Position numbers and translations under genes: made by a program
Part shown: positions 1-8,775 of the stretch, piece by piece
Numbering within the stretch: the first letter of the stretch is position 1
Layout of the letters: each line of letters opens with the position of its first letter
The notes under the pieces: model-generated
The model's input: the letters and a program-made list of their open reading frames with translations, nothing else
Database searches by the model: none
Told to the model about the DNA's origin: nothing
Source of the DNA: Colimorpha sp045591485
GTDB taxonomy: Bacteria > Bacteroidota > Bacteroidia > Bacteroidales > P3
DNA: 38,920 nt
Assembly: GCA_045591485.1 (NCBI GenBank)
Contig: JAZNSV010000073.1
Span: forward strand, 1-38,920
Direction: 5' to 3'

Positions 1-190
1 GTTCAAGGAGTTTGAGGAGTTCAAGGAGTTCAGGGAGTTCAAGGAGTTCAAGACGATACCGTCGGCAGCACATTTGGCCTAACTACTTAACTACTGCCTA
101 CTGTCTACTTTTGAGGAGTTCAAGGAGTTCAAGACGATACCGTCGGCAGCACATTTGGCTTAACTACTTAACTACTGCCTACTGTCTACC
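1..190. repeat. Tandem 81-bp duplication with 9-nt and 7-nt subrepeats
   Basis: A block of about 75 nt starting near 35 recurs at 116 with one mismatch (c/t at 80 and 161), a period of 81 nt. Each copy opens with 9-nt units of the type GAGTTCAAG, more of which lie at 1-52, and ends in 7-nt units of the type CTACTGC/CTACTGT. It lies just beyond the stop of the minus-strand gene at 196. No gene is seen here; an open frame through it only reads the repeats. Confidence 0.85.
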
Positions 191-195
191 TTCCA

Positions 196-957
196 CTACT
201 CCTCCTGCAGCAGCTCCATAGCCTCCTGCAGTTCCGTGCCGAGGGTCTCGAGGTCCTGCTCGCTCAGCACCTCGTAGCCGTCGGGCAGCAGGAAGTCGGC
301 TTCCTTCACCTTGCCGCTGACGATTTCGGTGGCGGTGTAGGTGATGGCGCGGCCCTCGCCGGCATCCATCGTGCACTCGAGGGGCATGCCCTTGATGCCC
401 GAGAAGAGGATATTCATCTGCGGGCCGATTTCGTCGTTGTACCACATGATGGTCGGGTGGTCCTCGCCGCCCTCGTCATACATGTGGCGAATCACCTTCT
501 TGGCGGTGTAGCCCGCGATCTGCTTGGTTTCGCCGGCCACATACTCATAGTAGAAATGACCCGGCTCGGTGTCTTTTATCTCAAGGCTGTCGAAATCCTC
601 GGGCTTTACGGTGTTCGTAATCATCAGCTTGCCCTGGCCCTGGTAGGTGAACTCGAAGTCCTGGCTGCGCAGGTAGGCCAGAAGCTGGCCATAGTCCTGG
701 CACGACGTCTGGGTCAGGTTCTGCACCAGCACGCACTCCGTGAAGGGCGAGTTGGTGAATATGGCGCTCTTGGTATACATATCGTTGCCGGAGACCTTGA
801 TTTCGGCCGTTGCGGCCTCCTCGGGGATGGTCATGGCCACCTGGCCAGTCGACTCGACCTTGTATTTCACAATGCCCTTGAAGGTGTTTTGGGCCGTCAG
901 GCCGCTGACTGTCAGCAGCGCGAGAGCTGCCACTGCAAAGATTTTCTTCATGTTCAT
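196..957 (-). CDS. Exported DUF4412/GLPGLI-like protein
   Basis: A 253-residue exported protein (251 if translation starts at the second Met). The N-terminus is a clear signal peptide: MNMKK, a hydrophobic run, then cleavage after LTAQ near residue 23. The mature part has features of the Bacteroidetes DUF4412/GLPGLI families: an IAGYTAKKV segment, then WYNDEIGP, then an FSGIKGMPLE segment, then ATEI and a near-terminal LLPDGYEVLS. These families are periplasmic or surface beta-rich proteins without an assigned biochemical role. The gene stands alone and diverges from the 7TM-HD gene; a long palindrome lies between them. A weak promoter-like GCAAATATT (reverse strand) at 1016-1024 is the only candidate upstream. 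Family assignment is moderate; export is sure. Confidence 0.75.
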   Translation of the reverse strand: MNMKKIFAVAALALLTVSGLTAQNTFKGIVKYKVESTGQVAMTIPEEAATAEIKVSGNDMYTKSAIFTNSPFTECVLVQNLTQTSCQDYGQLLAYLRSQDFEFTYQGQGKLMITNTVKPEDFDSLEIKDTEPGHFYYEYVAGETKQIAGYTAKKVIRHMYDEGGEDHPTIMWYNDEIGPQMNILFSGIKGMPLECTMDAGEGRAITYTATEIVSGKVKEADFLLPDGYEVLSEQDLETLGTELQEAMELLQEE

Positions 958-1055
958 ATCAATTTTTTTAGTTTTCGACTCAACAATTTAGTTCTTTGCA
1001 TAACTACATTATTGCGCAAATATTGTGTCGGGACGCAAAAAAAATTGCTCCGGTA

Positions 1056-1155
1056 GTGCATATCAACGATACATCAACGATATATCAACCATATTTCAAC
1101 GATCGTAATCGTTGAAATATCGTTGATATATCGTTGATGTATCGTTGATATGCAC
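1056..1155. repeat. 100-nt palindrome of 4+4 units phased at 11 nt
   Basis: The left arm (1056-1105) and right arm (1106-1155) are reverse complements over 48 bp with one mismatch at 1090 and a four-base centre. Each arm is four copies of an 11-nt unit close to ATCAACGATAT: CAAC falls at 1064, 1075, 1086 and 1097, and GTTG at 1111, 1122, 1133 and 1144. It lies between two divergent genes and upstream of the promoter at 1245. It could be a cruciform, an RNA hairpin or a phased protein-binding array; the sequence does not decide. A second element of the same design lies at 15217-15307. Confidence 0.95.
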
Positions 1156-1244
1156 TATGGATAGCGTCGGCGGCGAGAGGATGATGCGGCCCGGCAGGGC
1201 AGCAGGGTGGATAAAAAAATTAGGGCTGTATGTGAAAAAAGTTG

Positions 1245-1253
1245 TATCTTTGC
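1245..1253 (+). promoter_or_regulatory. Bacteroidetes -7 promoter element (TATCTTTGC)
   Basis: TATCTTTGC matches the TAnnTTTGC -7 consensus. The -33 region is poor. Transcription would start near 1260, which excludes an in-frame start at 1207 and supports the ATG at 1273 for the gene downstream, leaving a leader of about 12 nt. Confidence 0.75.
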
Positions 1254-1272
1254 AGCACTATTTTTTGGGAAT

Positions 1273-3267
1273 ATGAGCAGTTTTTTGACTGGCACTGTGA
1301 AGCGCTTGGCGCTGTTGTACAAGCTGTTGGCCATGTTGGCAACGGCGGCGTTGATTGTTGTTATTTTCCCGCACGAGCGTCACGGGGAGCGATATGACTA
1401 CAAGGTTGGGGCTGTGTGGCGCGGGGCCGACTTGGTGGCGCCGTATGATTTTGCGGTGATCAAGTCGAGCGACGAGCTGAAGGCCGAGCAGGATGCGGAG
1501 AGGCAGAAGGCCATTTTGTATTACCGGGTCGACAGCAGTGCCCACGAGAAGGCTTTGGAGAGGCTGGAGCGCGGCAAATGGCAGGTGGGAAGCGGCGAGA
1601 TGAGGCGGCTGAGGCAGCAGGTGGACAGCATCTACCGTATAGGCTATATGCAAGATGCCGAGGGTGTTGGCGAGCTTGGAGGCCACAGCATCGTGGTGCT
1701 CGAAGGCAACATAGGCTCGGTGCACCGCAGCCGCGAGTTTATAATGCGGGGCGACCTGGAGGCCGGGCTGCTGAGAGACAGCATACTGGAGCCGAACCTG
1801 GTGCTTGACGCCGCACGGACGCAGCTGGAGCTTGACTCGAGGCTTTCGCAGGTGGCCTACAGCAGCGAGATGGTGATGGCCGGCGACCACATTATATCGA
1901 AAGGCGAAGAGGTGAGCGAGGAGAAGGCGCAGGTGATCAGAAGCCTGGAGGCGGAGATGGAACGGCGCTTCAGCGACCACTACAGCCTGTGGGGACAGAT
2001 GGGCGGACAGATGCTGCTGGCCGTGATAGCCTTTGTGGCGCTGTATATGTTCCTGAAGAATACGCGGCACGAGATTTTGGAGGACAACCGGAAGGTGACG
2101 ATGGTGCTGCTGCTGATGGTGATGATGTCGGCGGTGGTGGCATTGGTGGTGAGGGTGAATGCCGACTGGGTGCTGCTGGTGCCCATGTGCCTGGTGCCGA
2201 TATTGATGAGGGTGTTTTTCGACATGCGTGTGGCTCTGTATATCCACCTGACGCTGGTGATTATATTGGCCAACCTGGTGCCGAACTCGTTCGAGTTCAT
2301 CTTCTACCAGCTCATCACCGGCATGATGAGCATCATAGCGGTGAGGGACCTGGAGCGGAGAAGCCAGTTTTTCGTGCTTTCGGCTGTGATTTTCGCAAGC
2401 TATTCGCTCATCTATACCGCGGGTGTGCTGAGCCAGGACACAAACCTGCACGGGCTGAGCGCCGACAGGTATCTGATTTTCTTCTTCAACGCTATATTGA
2501 CGCTGCTGGCGTACCCGCTGATTTATCTGTTTGAGAAGCTCTTCGGCATGACGACAAGCCTGACGCTGATGGAGCTGAGCAGCACGAACAATCCGGCGCT
2601 GCGCTATCTGAGCCAGAAGGCGCCGGGCACGTTCCAGCATTCGATGCAGGTGGCGAACATAGCAGAAGACCTGGTGAGCGAGCTGGGCGGCAACGCACTG
2701 CTGGCCAAGGTGGGCGCTCTGTATCACGATATCGGCAAGACGAAGAATCCGTTCTACTTCACCGAAAACCAGAGCAGCGGATTCAACCCGCACGGCGAGC
2801 TGGATTATGCCGAGAGCGCGCGGATTATCACGAGCCATATCGGCAACGGCCTGGAGCTGGCGCGAAGATACCACCTGCCGGCAGAGGTGCAGGATTTCAT
2901 CCGCACGCACCACGGGACGACGTATACTGGCTATTTCTACGCCAAGGAGCTGGAGCGGCACCCCGACGGCGACTTCGACGTGACGCAGTTCCGCTATCCG
3001 GGTCCGCGCCCCTACAGCCGCGAGACGGCCGTGGTGATGATTGTGGACACGGTGGAGGCCGCCTGCCGCAGCATGAAGCAGCACACGAAGGAGGAGACAG
3101 ACAAGATGATAGACAACCTGGTGGACGGCAAGATCAAGGCCGGCCAGCTCGACAACTGCGCGCTGACGTATGGCGATATCGCAAAGATCAGGCGCATACT
3201 GAAGGCAAGGATGATGAGCATCTACCATGTGAGGGTTGAGTATCCGACGGTGAAAGGGGGAAAGTGA
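1273..3267 (+). CDS. 7TM-HD family membrane phosphohydrolase (PgpH/YqfF-like)
   Basis: A 664-residue inner-membrane protein in the usual order of the family: an N-terminal membrane anchor, an extracytoplasmic 7TMR-HDED region of about 220 residues, a block of seven or so membrane helices (about 250-440), and a cytoplasmic HD domain. Metal-binding HD motifs are intact: FQHS, then YHDIGK with H485-D486, ITSHIGN, the paired His of RTHHGT, and the Asp of MIVDTVEA. In Listeria PgpH this domain hydrolyses the second messenger c-di-AMP; the same role here is inferred from family. The start was chosen because the promoter at 1245-1253 lies inside any longer frame. It heads a plus-strand series with the YfhO gene 230 nt downstream. 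Confidence 0.9.
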   Translation: MSSFLTGTVKRLALLYKLLAMLATAALIVVIFPHERHGERYDYKVGAVWRGADLVAPYDFAVIKSSDELKAEQDAERQKAILYYRVDSSAHEKALERLERGKWQVGSGEMRRLRQQVDSIYRIGYMQDAEGVGELGGHSIVVLEGNIGSVHRSREFIMRGDLEAGLLRDSILEPNLVLDAARTQLELDSRLSQVAYSSEMVMAGDHIISKGEEVSEEKAQVIRSLEAEMERRFSDHYSLWGQMGGQMLLAVIAFVALYMFLKNTRHEILEDNRKVTMVLLLMVMMSAVVALVVRVNADWVLLVPMCLVPILMRVFFDMRVALYIHLTLVIILANLVPNSFEFIFYQLITGMMSIIAVRDLERRSQFFVLSAVIFASYSLIYTAGVLSQDTNLHGLSADRYLIFFFNAILTLLAYPLIYLFEKLFGMTTSLTLMELSSTNNPALRYLSQKAPGTFQHSMQVANIAEDLVSELGGNALLAKVGALYHDIGKTKNPFYFTENQSSGFNPHGELDYAESARIITSHIGNGLELARRYHLPAEVQDFIRTHHGTTYTGYFYAKELERHPDGDFDVTQFRYPGPRPYSRETAVVMIVDTVEAACRSMKQHTKEETDKMIDNLVDGKIKAGQLDNCALTYGDIAKIRRILKARMMSIYHVRVEYPTVKGGK

Positions 3268-3299
3268 AAGGTTAAAAGTGAAAAGTGAAAAGTTAAAGG
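3266..3299. repeat. Heptanucleotide array at a gene end
   Basis: Degenerate 7-nt units of the type AAAGTGA/AAAGTTA begin at the stop codon of the 7TM-HD gene. This is the same kind of array found at 10724, 12971, 13572, 14549, 23650, 23813 and 24467. Confidence 0.8.
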
Positions 3300-3301
3300 C
3301 T

Positions 3302-3326
3302 GTAGGGGCATACCTCGTGTATGCCC
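3302..3326. repeat. Dispersed short palindrome, copy 1
   Basis: GTAGGGGCATAC, a short loop, then GTATGCCC form an imperfect hairpin. A near-identical element in opposite orientation lies at 11228-11252, so this is a dispersed intergenic repeat family. Confidence 0.8.
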
Positions 3327-3348
3327 GATGATTTGGAGGTTTAGATGC

Positions 3349-3438
3349 TGTAGAGACGCGGCGTGCCGCGTCTGGTGTCATCCCCAAAGCAACGCATGCG
3401 ACAGGAAGAATGCAGACGCGGCACGCCGCGTCTCTACA
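3349..3438. repeat. Perfect 25-bp inverted repeat with 40-nt spacer
   Basis: The arms at 3349-3373 and 3414-3438 are exact reverse complements. Each arm is internally palindromic too (GACGCGGC, then GCCGCGTC). A third partial copy, TGCCGCGTCTGCA, follows at 3450-3462. The spacing and lack of a T-tract argue against a simple terminator; it looks like a pair of dispersed repeat copies in opposite orientation. Confidence 0.9.
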
Positions 3439-3498
3439 GGCGCGATGGTGCCGCGTCTGCATAAAAAAAACGAAATTTGAAAATTGAAATTTGACAAT

Positions 3499-6015
3499 AT
3501 GAAAAAGAATGTTTGGCTACATGTTGGAGCCGTGGTGATTATGCTGATTGTGAGCGCGGTGTTTTTTGCACCGGTGTTGGACGGCATGAAGCTGGTCCAG
3601 GGCGACACGCAGAAGTTCGAGTCGATGACCAAGGAGACCAAGGACTACCACGCGAAGACGGGCGACTATGCCATGTGGAACAGTTCGATGTTCGGCGGCA
3701 TGCCTATCTACCAGGTGGGCGGCAATCCGCCGGTGCAGAGTGTGCTGACGCCGATAAAGAACACGCTGACAATGCATTTCGCAGGGGTCGACGGCACCAT
3801 CGGCGTGCTGTTTTTCTACCTGATAGGTTTCTACGTGGCACTGGTGGTGCTGGGCTGCTCGCCGTGGCTGGCGCTGGTCGGCGCACTGGGGTTCGGCCTG
3901 GGAAGCTATAATGTGATAATTGTAGAGGCCGGACATATCACCAAGGCATGGGCTATGGCCATGATGGCGCCGATACTGGCGGGCATGGTGCTGTGTCTGC
4001 GGCGCGGGAAAGAGGGCCGGAAGAAGACCGGCGACTGGCTTTGGGGCGGCCTGCTCTTCGTGCTGGCACTGGGCCTGCAGCTGCATTGCAACCATATCCA
4101 GATCACATATTACACGATTTTGGGAGCCGCACTGCTGGGCGTGGCCCACGGCGTGTATGCGCTGGTCGAGAAGCGCCTGCCGCAGTTCGGCATCGGACTG
4201 GGGGTGCTGCTTCTGGGCTGCGTGCTGGCTTTTGCGTGCAACGCGAGAAACCTGATGGTGAGCCAGGAGTATGCAAAGTACACCATGCGCGGCGGCAACG
4301 ATATCACGATAGGTCCCGAGGCGCTGGACGGCGGCATGCAGAAGGCCGAGGAAGCCGAGAAGAAGAGCGGACTGGATGTTGACTATGCCTTTGCATGGAG
4401 CTACGGCGTGGGCGAGACATACACTTTGCTGGTGCCCGGCGCAATGGGCGGCGGCAGCGGCGAGAGGGTCGGCAAAGAGAGCGCGTCGTACAAGGCTTTC
4501 CGCCAGGAGCAGATGCCGCTGTATTGGGGCGACCAGCCTTTCACCAGCGGTCCTGTGTATTTCGGCGCGATAGTGATTTTCCTGGCGCTGATGGGTCTGA
4601 TATTGGTGAAGGGTCCGGAACGCTGGTGGCTGCTGGCGGCTGCGCTTGTGGGCGTGGTACTGTCGTGGGGCCGCAACTGGATGGGCCTTAACGAGTGGGT
4701 GTTCGACCACCTGCCGCTGTACAACAAGTTCCGCACTCCGAGCATGGCGCTGGTGCTGACGAATGTGTGCGCGGTGCTGCTGGCGGCCTTGGGACTGAAG
4801 GAGCTTTTCTCGACCGAAGTGTCGCAGAAGCGGAAGAATATGGCGCTGTATGTGAGTGGCGGAGTGACGGCGGCTGTGGTGCTGATAGGCCTGATGATGA
4901 GCGGCGGACTGAGCTACAGCGGAGCCGCCGACGAGCAGATGGCAGCCCAGTACGGGGCACAGTGGGCCCAGATACAGAGTGTCTTCATCCAGGACCGCAA
5001 GGCGCTGTTTGCAGCCGACTCGTGGCGCACACTGCTGTTTGTGGTGCTGGCGTTTGCGGCGCTGTGGCTGTATGTGAACAAGCTGGGCAAGGGCAAATGG
5101 GCCGCTGGAACGGTTTGCGCGGTGCTGGCAGTGCTGGTCACGATTGACCTTTGGGGTGTGGACCGCCGCTATCTGAACGAGAAGAACTACGTGAGCGAGC
5201 AGAAGCTGAAGATATGGCCCGACCCGTGGGATGCCGAGATCGACCAGATGGCGATGCAATACGGCGACGAGGACTACCGTGTGCTGAACCTGGCGGTGAA
5301 CACCTTCAACGACAGCAAGCCGTCGGCTTTCCACCACCAGGTGGGCGGCTACAGCGCTGTGAAGATGCGCCGCTACCAAGACCTGATAGACTTCTATATG
5401 AGCCGCCGCATCAACATGGGGGTGCTGAATATGCTGAACACACGCTATATAGTGGTGCAGGGCGGACAGGTGCAGCGCAACCCCTCGGCTCTGGGCAACG
5501 CATGGTTTGTGGAGTCGGTGCGCATGGTGGGCGATGCCAACGGCGAGATACTGGCACTGAATACAATCGACCCGAAGAATCAAGCAGTAATCAACTGCGC
5601 CGACGAGCAGAAGCTCAACAGCATCGGCAAGTCGGTCGTGATTGATGACGACACCGTCTTCTCCCTGGCTTTCGACAGCACGGCCACCATCGTCATGGAG
5701 CATCAGAAGCCCTACAACCCCGACTATCTGAAATACAGGACGCATGCAGCAACCGACCAGCTGGCGGTGTTCAGCGAGATATACTATGAGCCCGACTGGC
5801 GCGTCTACATCGACGGCAAACCGGCCGAGTATATGCGGGCCAACTATGTGCTGCGTGCAATGGTGATACCTGCTGGCGACCACGTGATAGAGTTCAAAGA
5901 CGAGGCACCGCTGTACCACCGGATGAACACGGTGACAATCATTGGCTCCATAGTGCTGGTGCTGCTTGCCGGAGGTGCCATTTTCATGTATTACCGCAAA
6001 AGAAAGGACGCCTGA
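3499..6015 (+). CDS. YfhO family multi-pass membrane protein (GT-C-like)
   Basis: An 838-residue membrane protein starting at MKKNVW; the in-frame TTG five codons earlier is less likely. It begins with a membrane helix (about 5-25) and an extracytoplasmic loop, has around a dozen further hydrophobic segments in two groups (about 100-310 and 360-560), a soluble region, and a last helix near 810-830 before a basic tail. The soluble part has the YfhO signature SEIYYEPDWRVYIDGKPAEY followed by PAGDHVIEF. YfhO proteins are GT-C-type membrane proteins; in Firmicutes they take part in glycosylating lipoteichoic acid. A role in adding sugars to a surface polymer fits the glycosyltransferase directly downstream, whose ATG overlaps this stop by one base (TGATG). 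Confidence 0.88.
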   Translation: MKKNVWLHVGAVVIMLIVSAVFFAPVLDGMKLVQGDTQKFESMTKETKDYHAKTGDYAMWNSSMFGGMPIYQVGGNPPVQSVLTPIKNTLTMHFAGVDGTIGVLFFYLIGFYVALVVLGCSPWLALVGALGFGLGSYNVIIVEAGHITKAWAMAMMAPILAGMVLCLRRGKEGRKKTGDWLWGGLLFVLALGLQLHCNHIQITYYTILGAALLGVAHGVYALVEKRLPQFGIGLGVLLLGCVLAFACNARNLMVSQEYAKYTMRGGNDITIGPEALDGGMQKAEEAEKKSGLDVDYAFAWSYGVGETYTLLVPGAMGGGSGERVGKESASYKAFRQEQMPLYWGDQPFTSGPVYFGAIVIFLALMGLILVKGPERWWLLAAALVGVVLSWGRNWMGLNEWVFDHLPLYNKFRTPSMALVLTNVCAVLLAALGLKELFSTEVSQKRKNMALYVSGGVTAAVVLIGLMMSGGLSYSGAADEQMAAQYGAQWAQIQSVFIQDRKALFAADSWRTLLFVVLAFAALWLYVNKLGKGKWAAGTVCAVLAVLVTIDLWGVDRRYLNEKNYVSEQKLKIWPDPWDAEIDQMAMQYGDEDYRVLNLAVNTFNDSKPSAFHHQVGGYSAVKMRRYQDLIDFYMSRRINMGVLNMLNTRYIVVQGGQVQRNPSALGNAWFVESVRMVGDANGEILALNTIDPKNQAVINCADEQKLNSIGKSVVIDDDTVFSLAFDSTATIVMEHQKPYNPDYLKYRTHAATDQLAVFSEIYYEPDWRVYIDGKPAEYMRANYVLRAMVIPAGDHVIEFKDEAPLYHRMNTVTIIGSIVLVLLAGGAIFMYYRKRKDA

Positions 6016-6923
6016 TGCTGAGCGTGATAATATGCACCTACAACCGTGAGCGGTATCTGTACAATGTGTTGCACAGTGTGGCGGCGGGCACGCTGCCGCC
6101 CTCGGAATACGAGATAGTGCTCGTAGACAACAACAGCAGCGACGGCACAGCACGCGAATGCGAGCGCTTCGTGGCCGACCACCCGCAGGTGACGCTGCGC
6201 TATTTCATGGAGCGCAACCAGGGGCTTTCGTATGCCCGCAACCGCGGCATCGCCGAGTCGCAGGGCGAGGTGCTGGTGTATGTGGACGACGACGCGCTGG
6301 TGAACCCAGAGTATCTGCAGACGTATGCAGAATTCTTCAAGCGCAACAAGGATGCCGTGGCGGCCGGCGGCCCCATCATGCCGCAATACGACGGATGCGA
6401 GGAGCCCGACTGGATGAGCCACTACACACGGCAGCTTATCACCGGCAAGCTGTATCTCGGCGAGAAGGAACGCGAGTTTCCGGGCGAGGCATTCCCCGGC
6501 GGCGGCAACGCAGCCTACCGCAAGAGCGTGTTCGACACCGTGGGGCTGTTCAACACGGAGCTCGGACGCAAAGGCAACAGCCTCATCGGAGCCGAGGAGA
6601 AGGACTTGTTCGACAAGATGACCTCGCACGGCATGCGCTTCTACTACCTGCCCACGGCCATCCTCTACCACCTCATACCGCCCAAGAAGCTGACGCAAGA
6701 CTACTTCGACCGCCTCACAACGGGCATAGGCCAGAGCGAACGGTTCCGCACCAAACAGATTGGACAGGCCAAGTACATGAAACGTCTCGCCAAAGAAGCC
6801 GTCAAATGGGGCGGCACCTTGGTGCTTTGGACTGGCTTTGCCCTGCGCGGCCAATTCGCCAAAGGCAACAAACTGGTAGCCTTCCGCAGCAACGTCACAC
6901 GCGGACTGCTCGGGAAACAGTGA
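6015..6923 (+). CDS. Family 2 glycosyltransferase
   Basis: A 302-residue GT-A fold enzyme. It opens with LSVIICTYNRERYL, typical of family 2. The nucleotide-sugar site is visible in VLVDNNSSDGT (about 35-45), NQGLSYARNRGI (68-79) and the metal-binding DDD at 91-93 in VYVDDDALV. The acceptor-side acidic motif is IGAEEKDLF near 195-203. Family members transfer a sugar from a nucleotide donor to a lipid-linked or polymer acceptor; donor and acceptor cannot be told from sequence. It is translationally coupled to the YfhO gene and is followed after 34 nt by the cytidylyltransferase fusion, so it likely belongs to the same surface-glycan unit. Confidence 0.92.
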   Translation: MLSVIICTYNRERYLYNVLHSVAAGTLPPSEYEIVLVDNNSSDGTARECERFVADHPQVTLRYFMERNQGLSYARNRGIAESQGEVLVYVDDDALVNPEYLQTYAEFFKRNKDAVAAGGPIMPQYDGCEEPDWMSHYTRQLITGKLYLGEKEREFPGEAFPGGGNAAYRKSVFDTVGLFNTELGRKGNSLIGAEEKDLFDKMTSHGMRFYYLPTAILYHLIPPKKLTQDYFDRLTTGIGQSERFRTKQIGQAKYMKRLAKEAVKWGGTLVLWTGFALRGQFAKGNKLVAFRSNVTRGLLGKQ

Positions 6924-6957
6924 GACACGACACGCCAACAATAAAATCTCAATATAT

Positions 6958-8775
6958 ATGCAAGCCATCATTTTAGCAGCAGGAATGGGTCGCCGGCTTG
7001 GCGAACTGACGAAAGACAACACGAAATGCATGCTCGAGGTCAACGGCACTCGGCTGATAGACCGCACACTGGAGAGCATAGCGCCGCTGGGTCTGAAACA
7101 GATAGTACTCGTGATCGGATATAACGGCGAAAAGGTGAAACAACACCTCGGCGACAACTACAGAGGCACAAAGATTGTGTATGTAGACAATCCGATATAC
7201 GACATAACAAACAACATCTATTCGCTCTACCTGGCACGCGAATACATGGTGCAGGACGACACCCTGCTGCTGGAGTCGGACTTGATATTCGAGAGCTCGA
7301 TCATAGACAAGATAGTGGCCGACCCGCGACCCGACCTGGCGCTGGTGGACAAATACGAGAGCTGGATGGACGGCACGGTAGTCACACTCGACGAAGAGCA
7401 GAACATTGTGCAGTTCATCAACAAAGAGAAATTCCGCTACAGCGACATATCGAGCTACTACAAGACGGTGAACATCTACAAGTTCAGCCGCGATTTTTCG
7501 AAGCTGCAGTATGTGCCGTTCCTCGAAGCCTACTGCACAGCGCTGGGCCGCAACGAATACTACGAGCAGGTGCTGCGCGTGATCACCCTGCTGGGCGACA
7601 CGACGCTGAAGGCACTGCCGCTGGACGGCGAGAAGTGGTACGAGATAGACGACGTGCAAGACCTCGACATCGCTCAGGGCATGTTCGCCCCGACCGACGA
7701 AGACCAGTGGCTGGCTGTGGCCATACGCTACGGCGGCTATTGGCGCTACCCGCACCTGACCGACTACTGCTACCTCGTCAATCCCTACTTCCCGCCGCAA
7801 AGGCTGCTGAACGAGATCAAGGCCTCGTTCGAAACACTGATACGCAATTATCCGTCGAGCATGAGCGTCAACAGCCTGTTGGCCTCGAAGAATTTCCACG
7901 TCGCCCAGGAGCACATAGTCATCGGCAACGGAGCCACCGAACTAATCAAAGCCATAGTAGAAGGCAGCAAGGGCAAAATAGGCAACATACAGCCTACATT
8001 CGAAGAATACCCGAACCGAAAGGATAAGGACCAGGTGGCCACGTTCGTGCCGCAGAACCCCGACTTCAGATACACTGCCGACGACGTGATGCAGTTTTTC
8101 GCCGACAAAGACATATCGACCCTGCTGCTGATCAACCCCGACAACCCGTCGGGCAACTTCATCGACAAAGACGACGCCATGCGCCTGGTACGATGGACGG
8201 CAGAACGCGGCATCCGACTGATATTCGACGAATCTTTCATCGACTTCGCCGACGAGAGCTACACCCTGCTCGACAACGAAATACTGAGACAGAACCCGCA
8301 CATGGTGGTTGTCAAGAGCATAAGCAAGAGCTACGGTGTTCCCGGACTGAGACTCGGCATTGCCGCATCGGGCGACACCGACCTGATCAGGCACCTGAAG
8401 AAAGACGTAGCCATCTGGAACATCAACTCCTTCGGCGAATTCTACATGCAGATATACGAGAAATACGAGAGCGACTACCGCAAGGCCTGCCAACTCTTCC
8501 GCCAGGAACGCGACCTGTTCCGCAAAGAGCTGGAGCAGGTGCCGTACCTGAGGGTCGTTCCGTCGCAGGCCAACTATTTCCTGTGCGAGGTGACGGCGGG
8601 CATCTCGTCGCGCGAGCTGGCCATCAGGCTGCTGAAAGAAGACAGCCTCTTCATCAAAGACTGCAGCGGCAAAAAAGGGTTCGACAAACGGAACTACATA
8701 AGGCTCGCCATCCGCGACCGCAACGACAATCACCGTCTCTTTGAGACTCTTATCAACTTCGCCGAAAAGAAATGA
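6958..8775 (+). CDS. LicC/PntC-like cytidylyltransferase fused to a class I aminotransferase
   Basis: A 605-residue two-domain protein. Residues 1-about 240 are a sugar-nucleotidyltransferase fold: IILAAGMGRRL (4-14), K23, the TNNIYSLYLA segment typical of LicC-type CTP:phosphocholine cytidylyltransferases, and a metal-binding ESD with D108. Residues about 245-605 are a fold-type I PLP aminotransferase of the HisC/CobD kind: NPDNPSGNF, IFDESFIDF, and SISKSYGVPGLRLG with the Schiff-base lysine at K457. Similar fusions include PntC, which activates 2-aminoethylphosphonate as a CMP derivative and can carry its own transaminase. The likely role is to aminate a phosphorylated or phosphonate carbonyl compound and couple it to CMP for a LicD-type transferase. 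The substrate is not readable: choline, aminoethyl phosphonate and an amino-alcohol phosphate all remain possible. Confidence 0.88.
   Translation: MQAIILAAGMGRRLGELTKDNTKCMLEVNGTRLIDRTLESIAPLGLKQIVLVIGYNGEKVKQHLGDNYRGTKIVYVDNPIYDITNNIYSLYLAREYMVQDDTLLLESDLIFESSIIDKIVADPRPDLALVDKYESWMDGTVVTLDEEQNIVQFINKEKFRYSDISSYYKTVNIYKFSRDFSKLQYVPFLEAYCTALGRNEYYEQVLRVITLLGDTTLKALPLDGEKWYEIDDVQDLDIAQGMFAPTDEDQWLAVAIRYGGYWRYPHLTDYCYLVNPYFPPQRLLNEIKASFETLIRNYPSSMSVNSLLASKNFHVAQEHIVIGNGATELIKAIVEGSKGKIGNIQPTFEEYPNRKDKDQVATFVPQNPDFRYTADDVMQFFADKDISTLLLINPDNPSGNFIDKDDAMRLVRWTAERGIRLIFDESFIDFADESYTLLDNEILRQNPHMVVVKSISKSYGVPGLRLGIAASGDTDLIRHLKKDVAIWNINSFGEFYMQIYEKYESDYRKACQLFRQERDLFRKELEQVPYLRVVPSQANYFLCEVTAGISSRELAIRLLKEDSLFIKDCSGKKGFDKRNYIRLAIRDRNDNHRLFETLINFAEKK

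Noticed and set aside
1258..3462. A 734-codon open frame on the minus strand across the 7TM-HD gene
   Set aside because: It is antisense to a gene with clear motifs and promoter; its translation is rich in His, Gln and Arg, as expected from the complement of G+C-rich coding sequence.
3517..6153. An 878-codon open frame on the minus strand across the YfhO gene
   Set aside because: Same reason: low-complexity His/Gln/Arg translation opposite a recognisable membrane protein.
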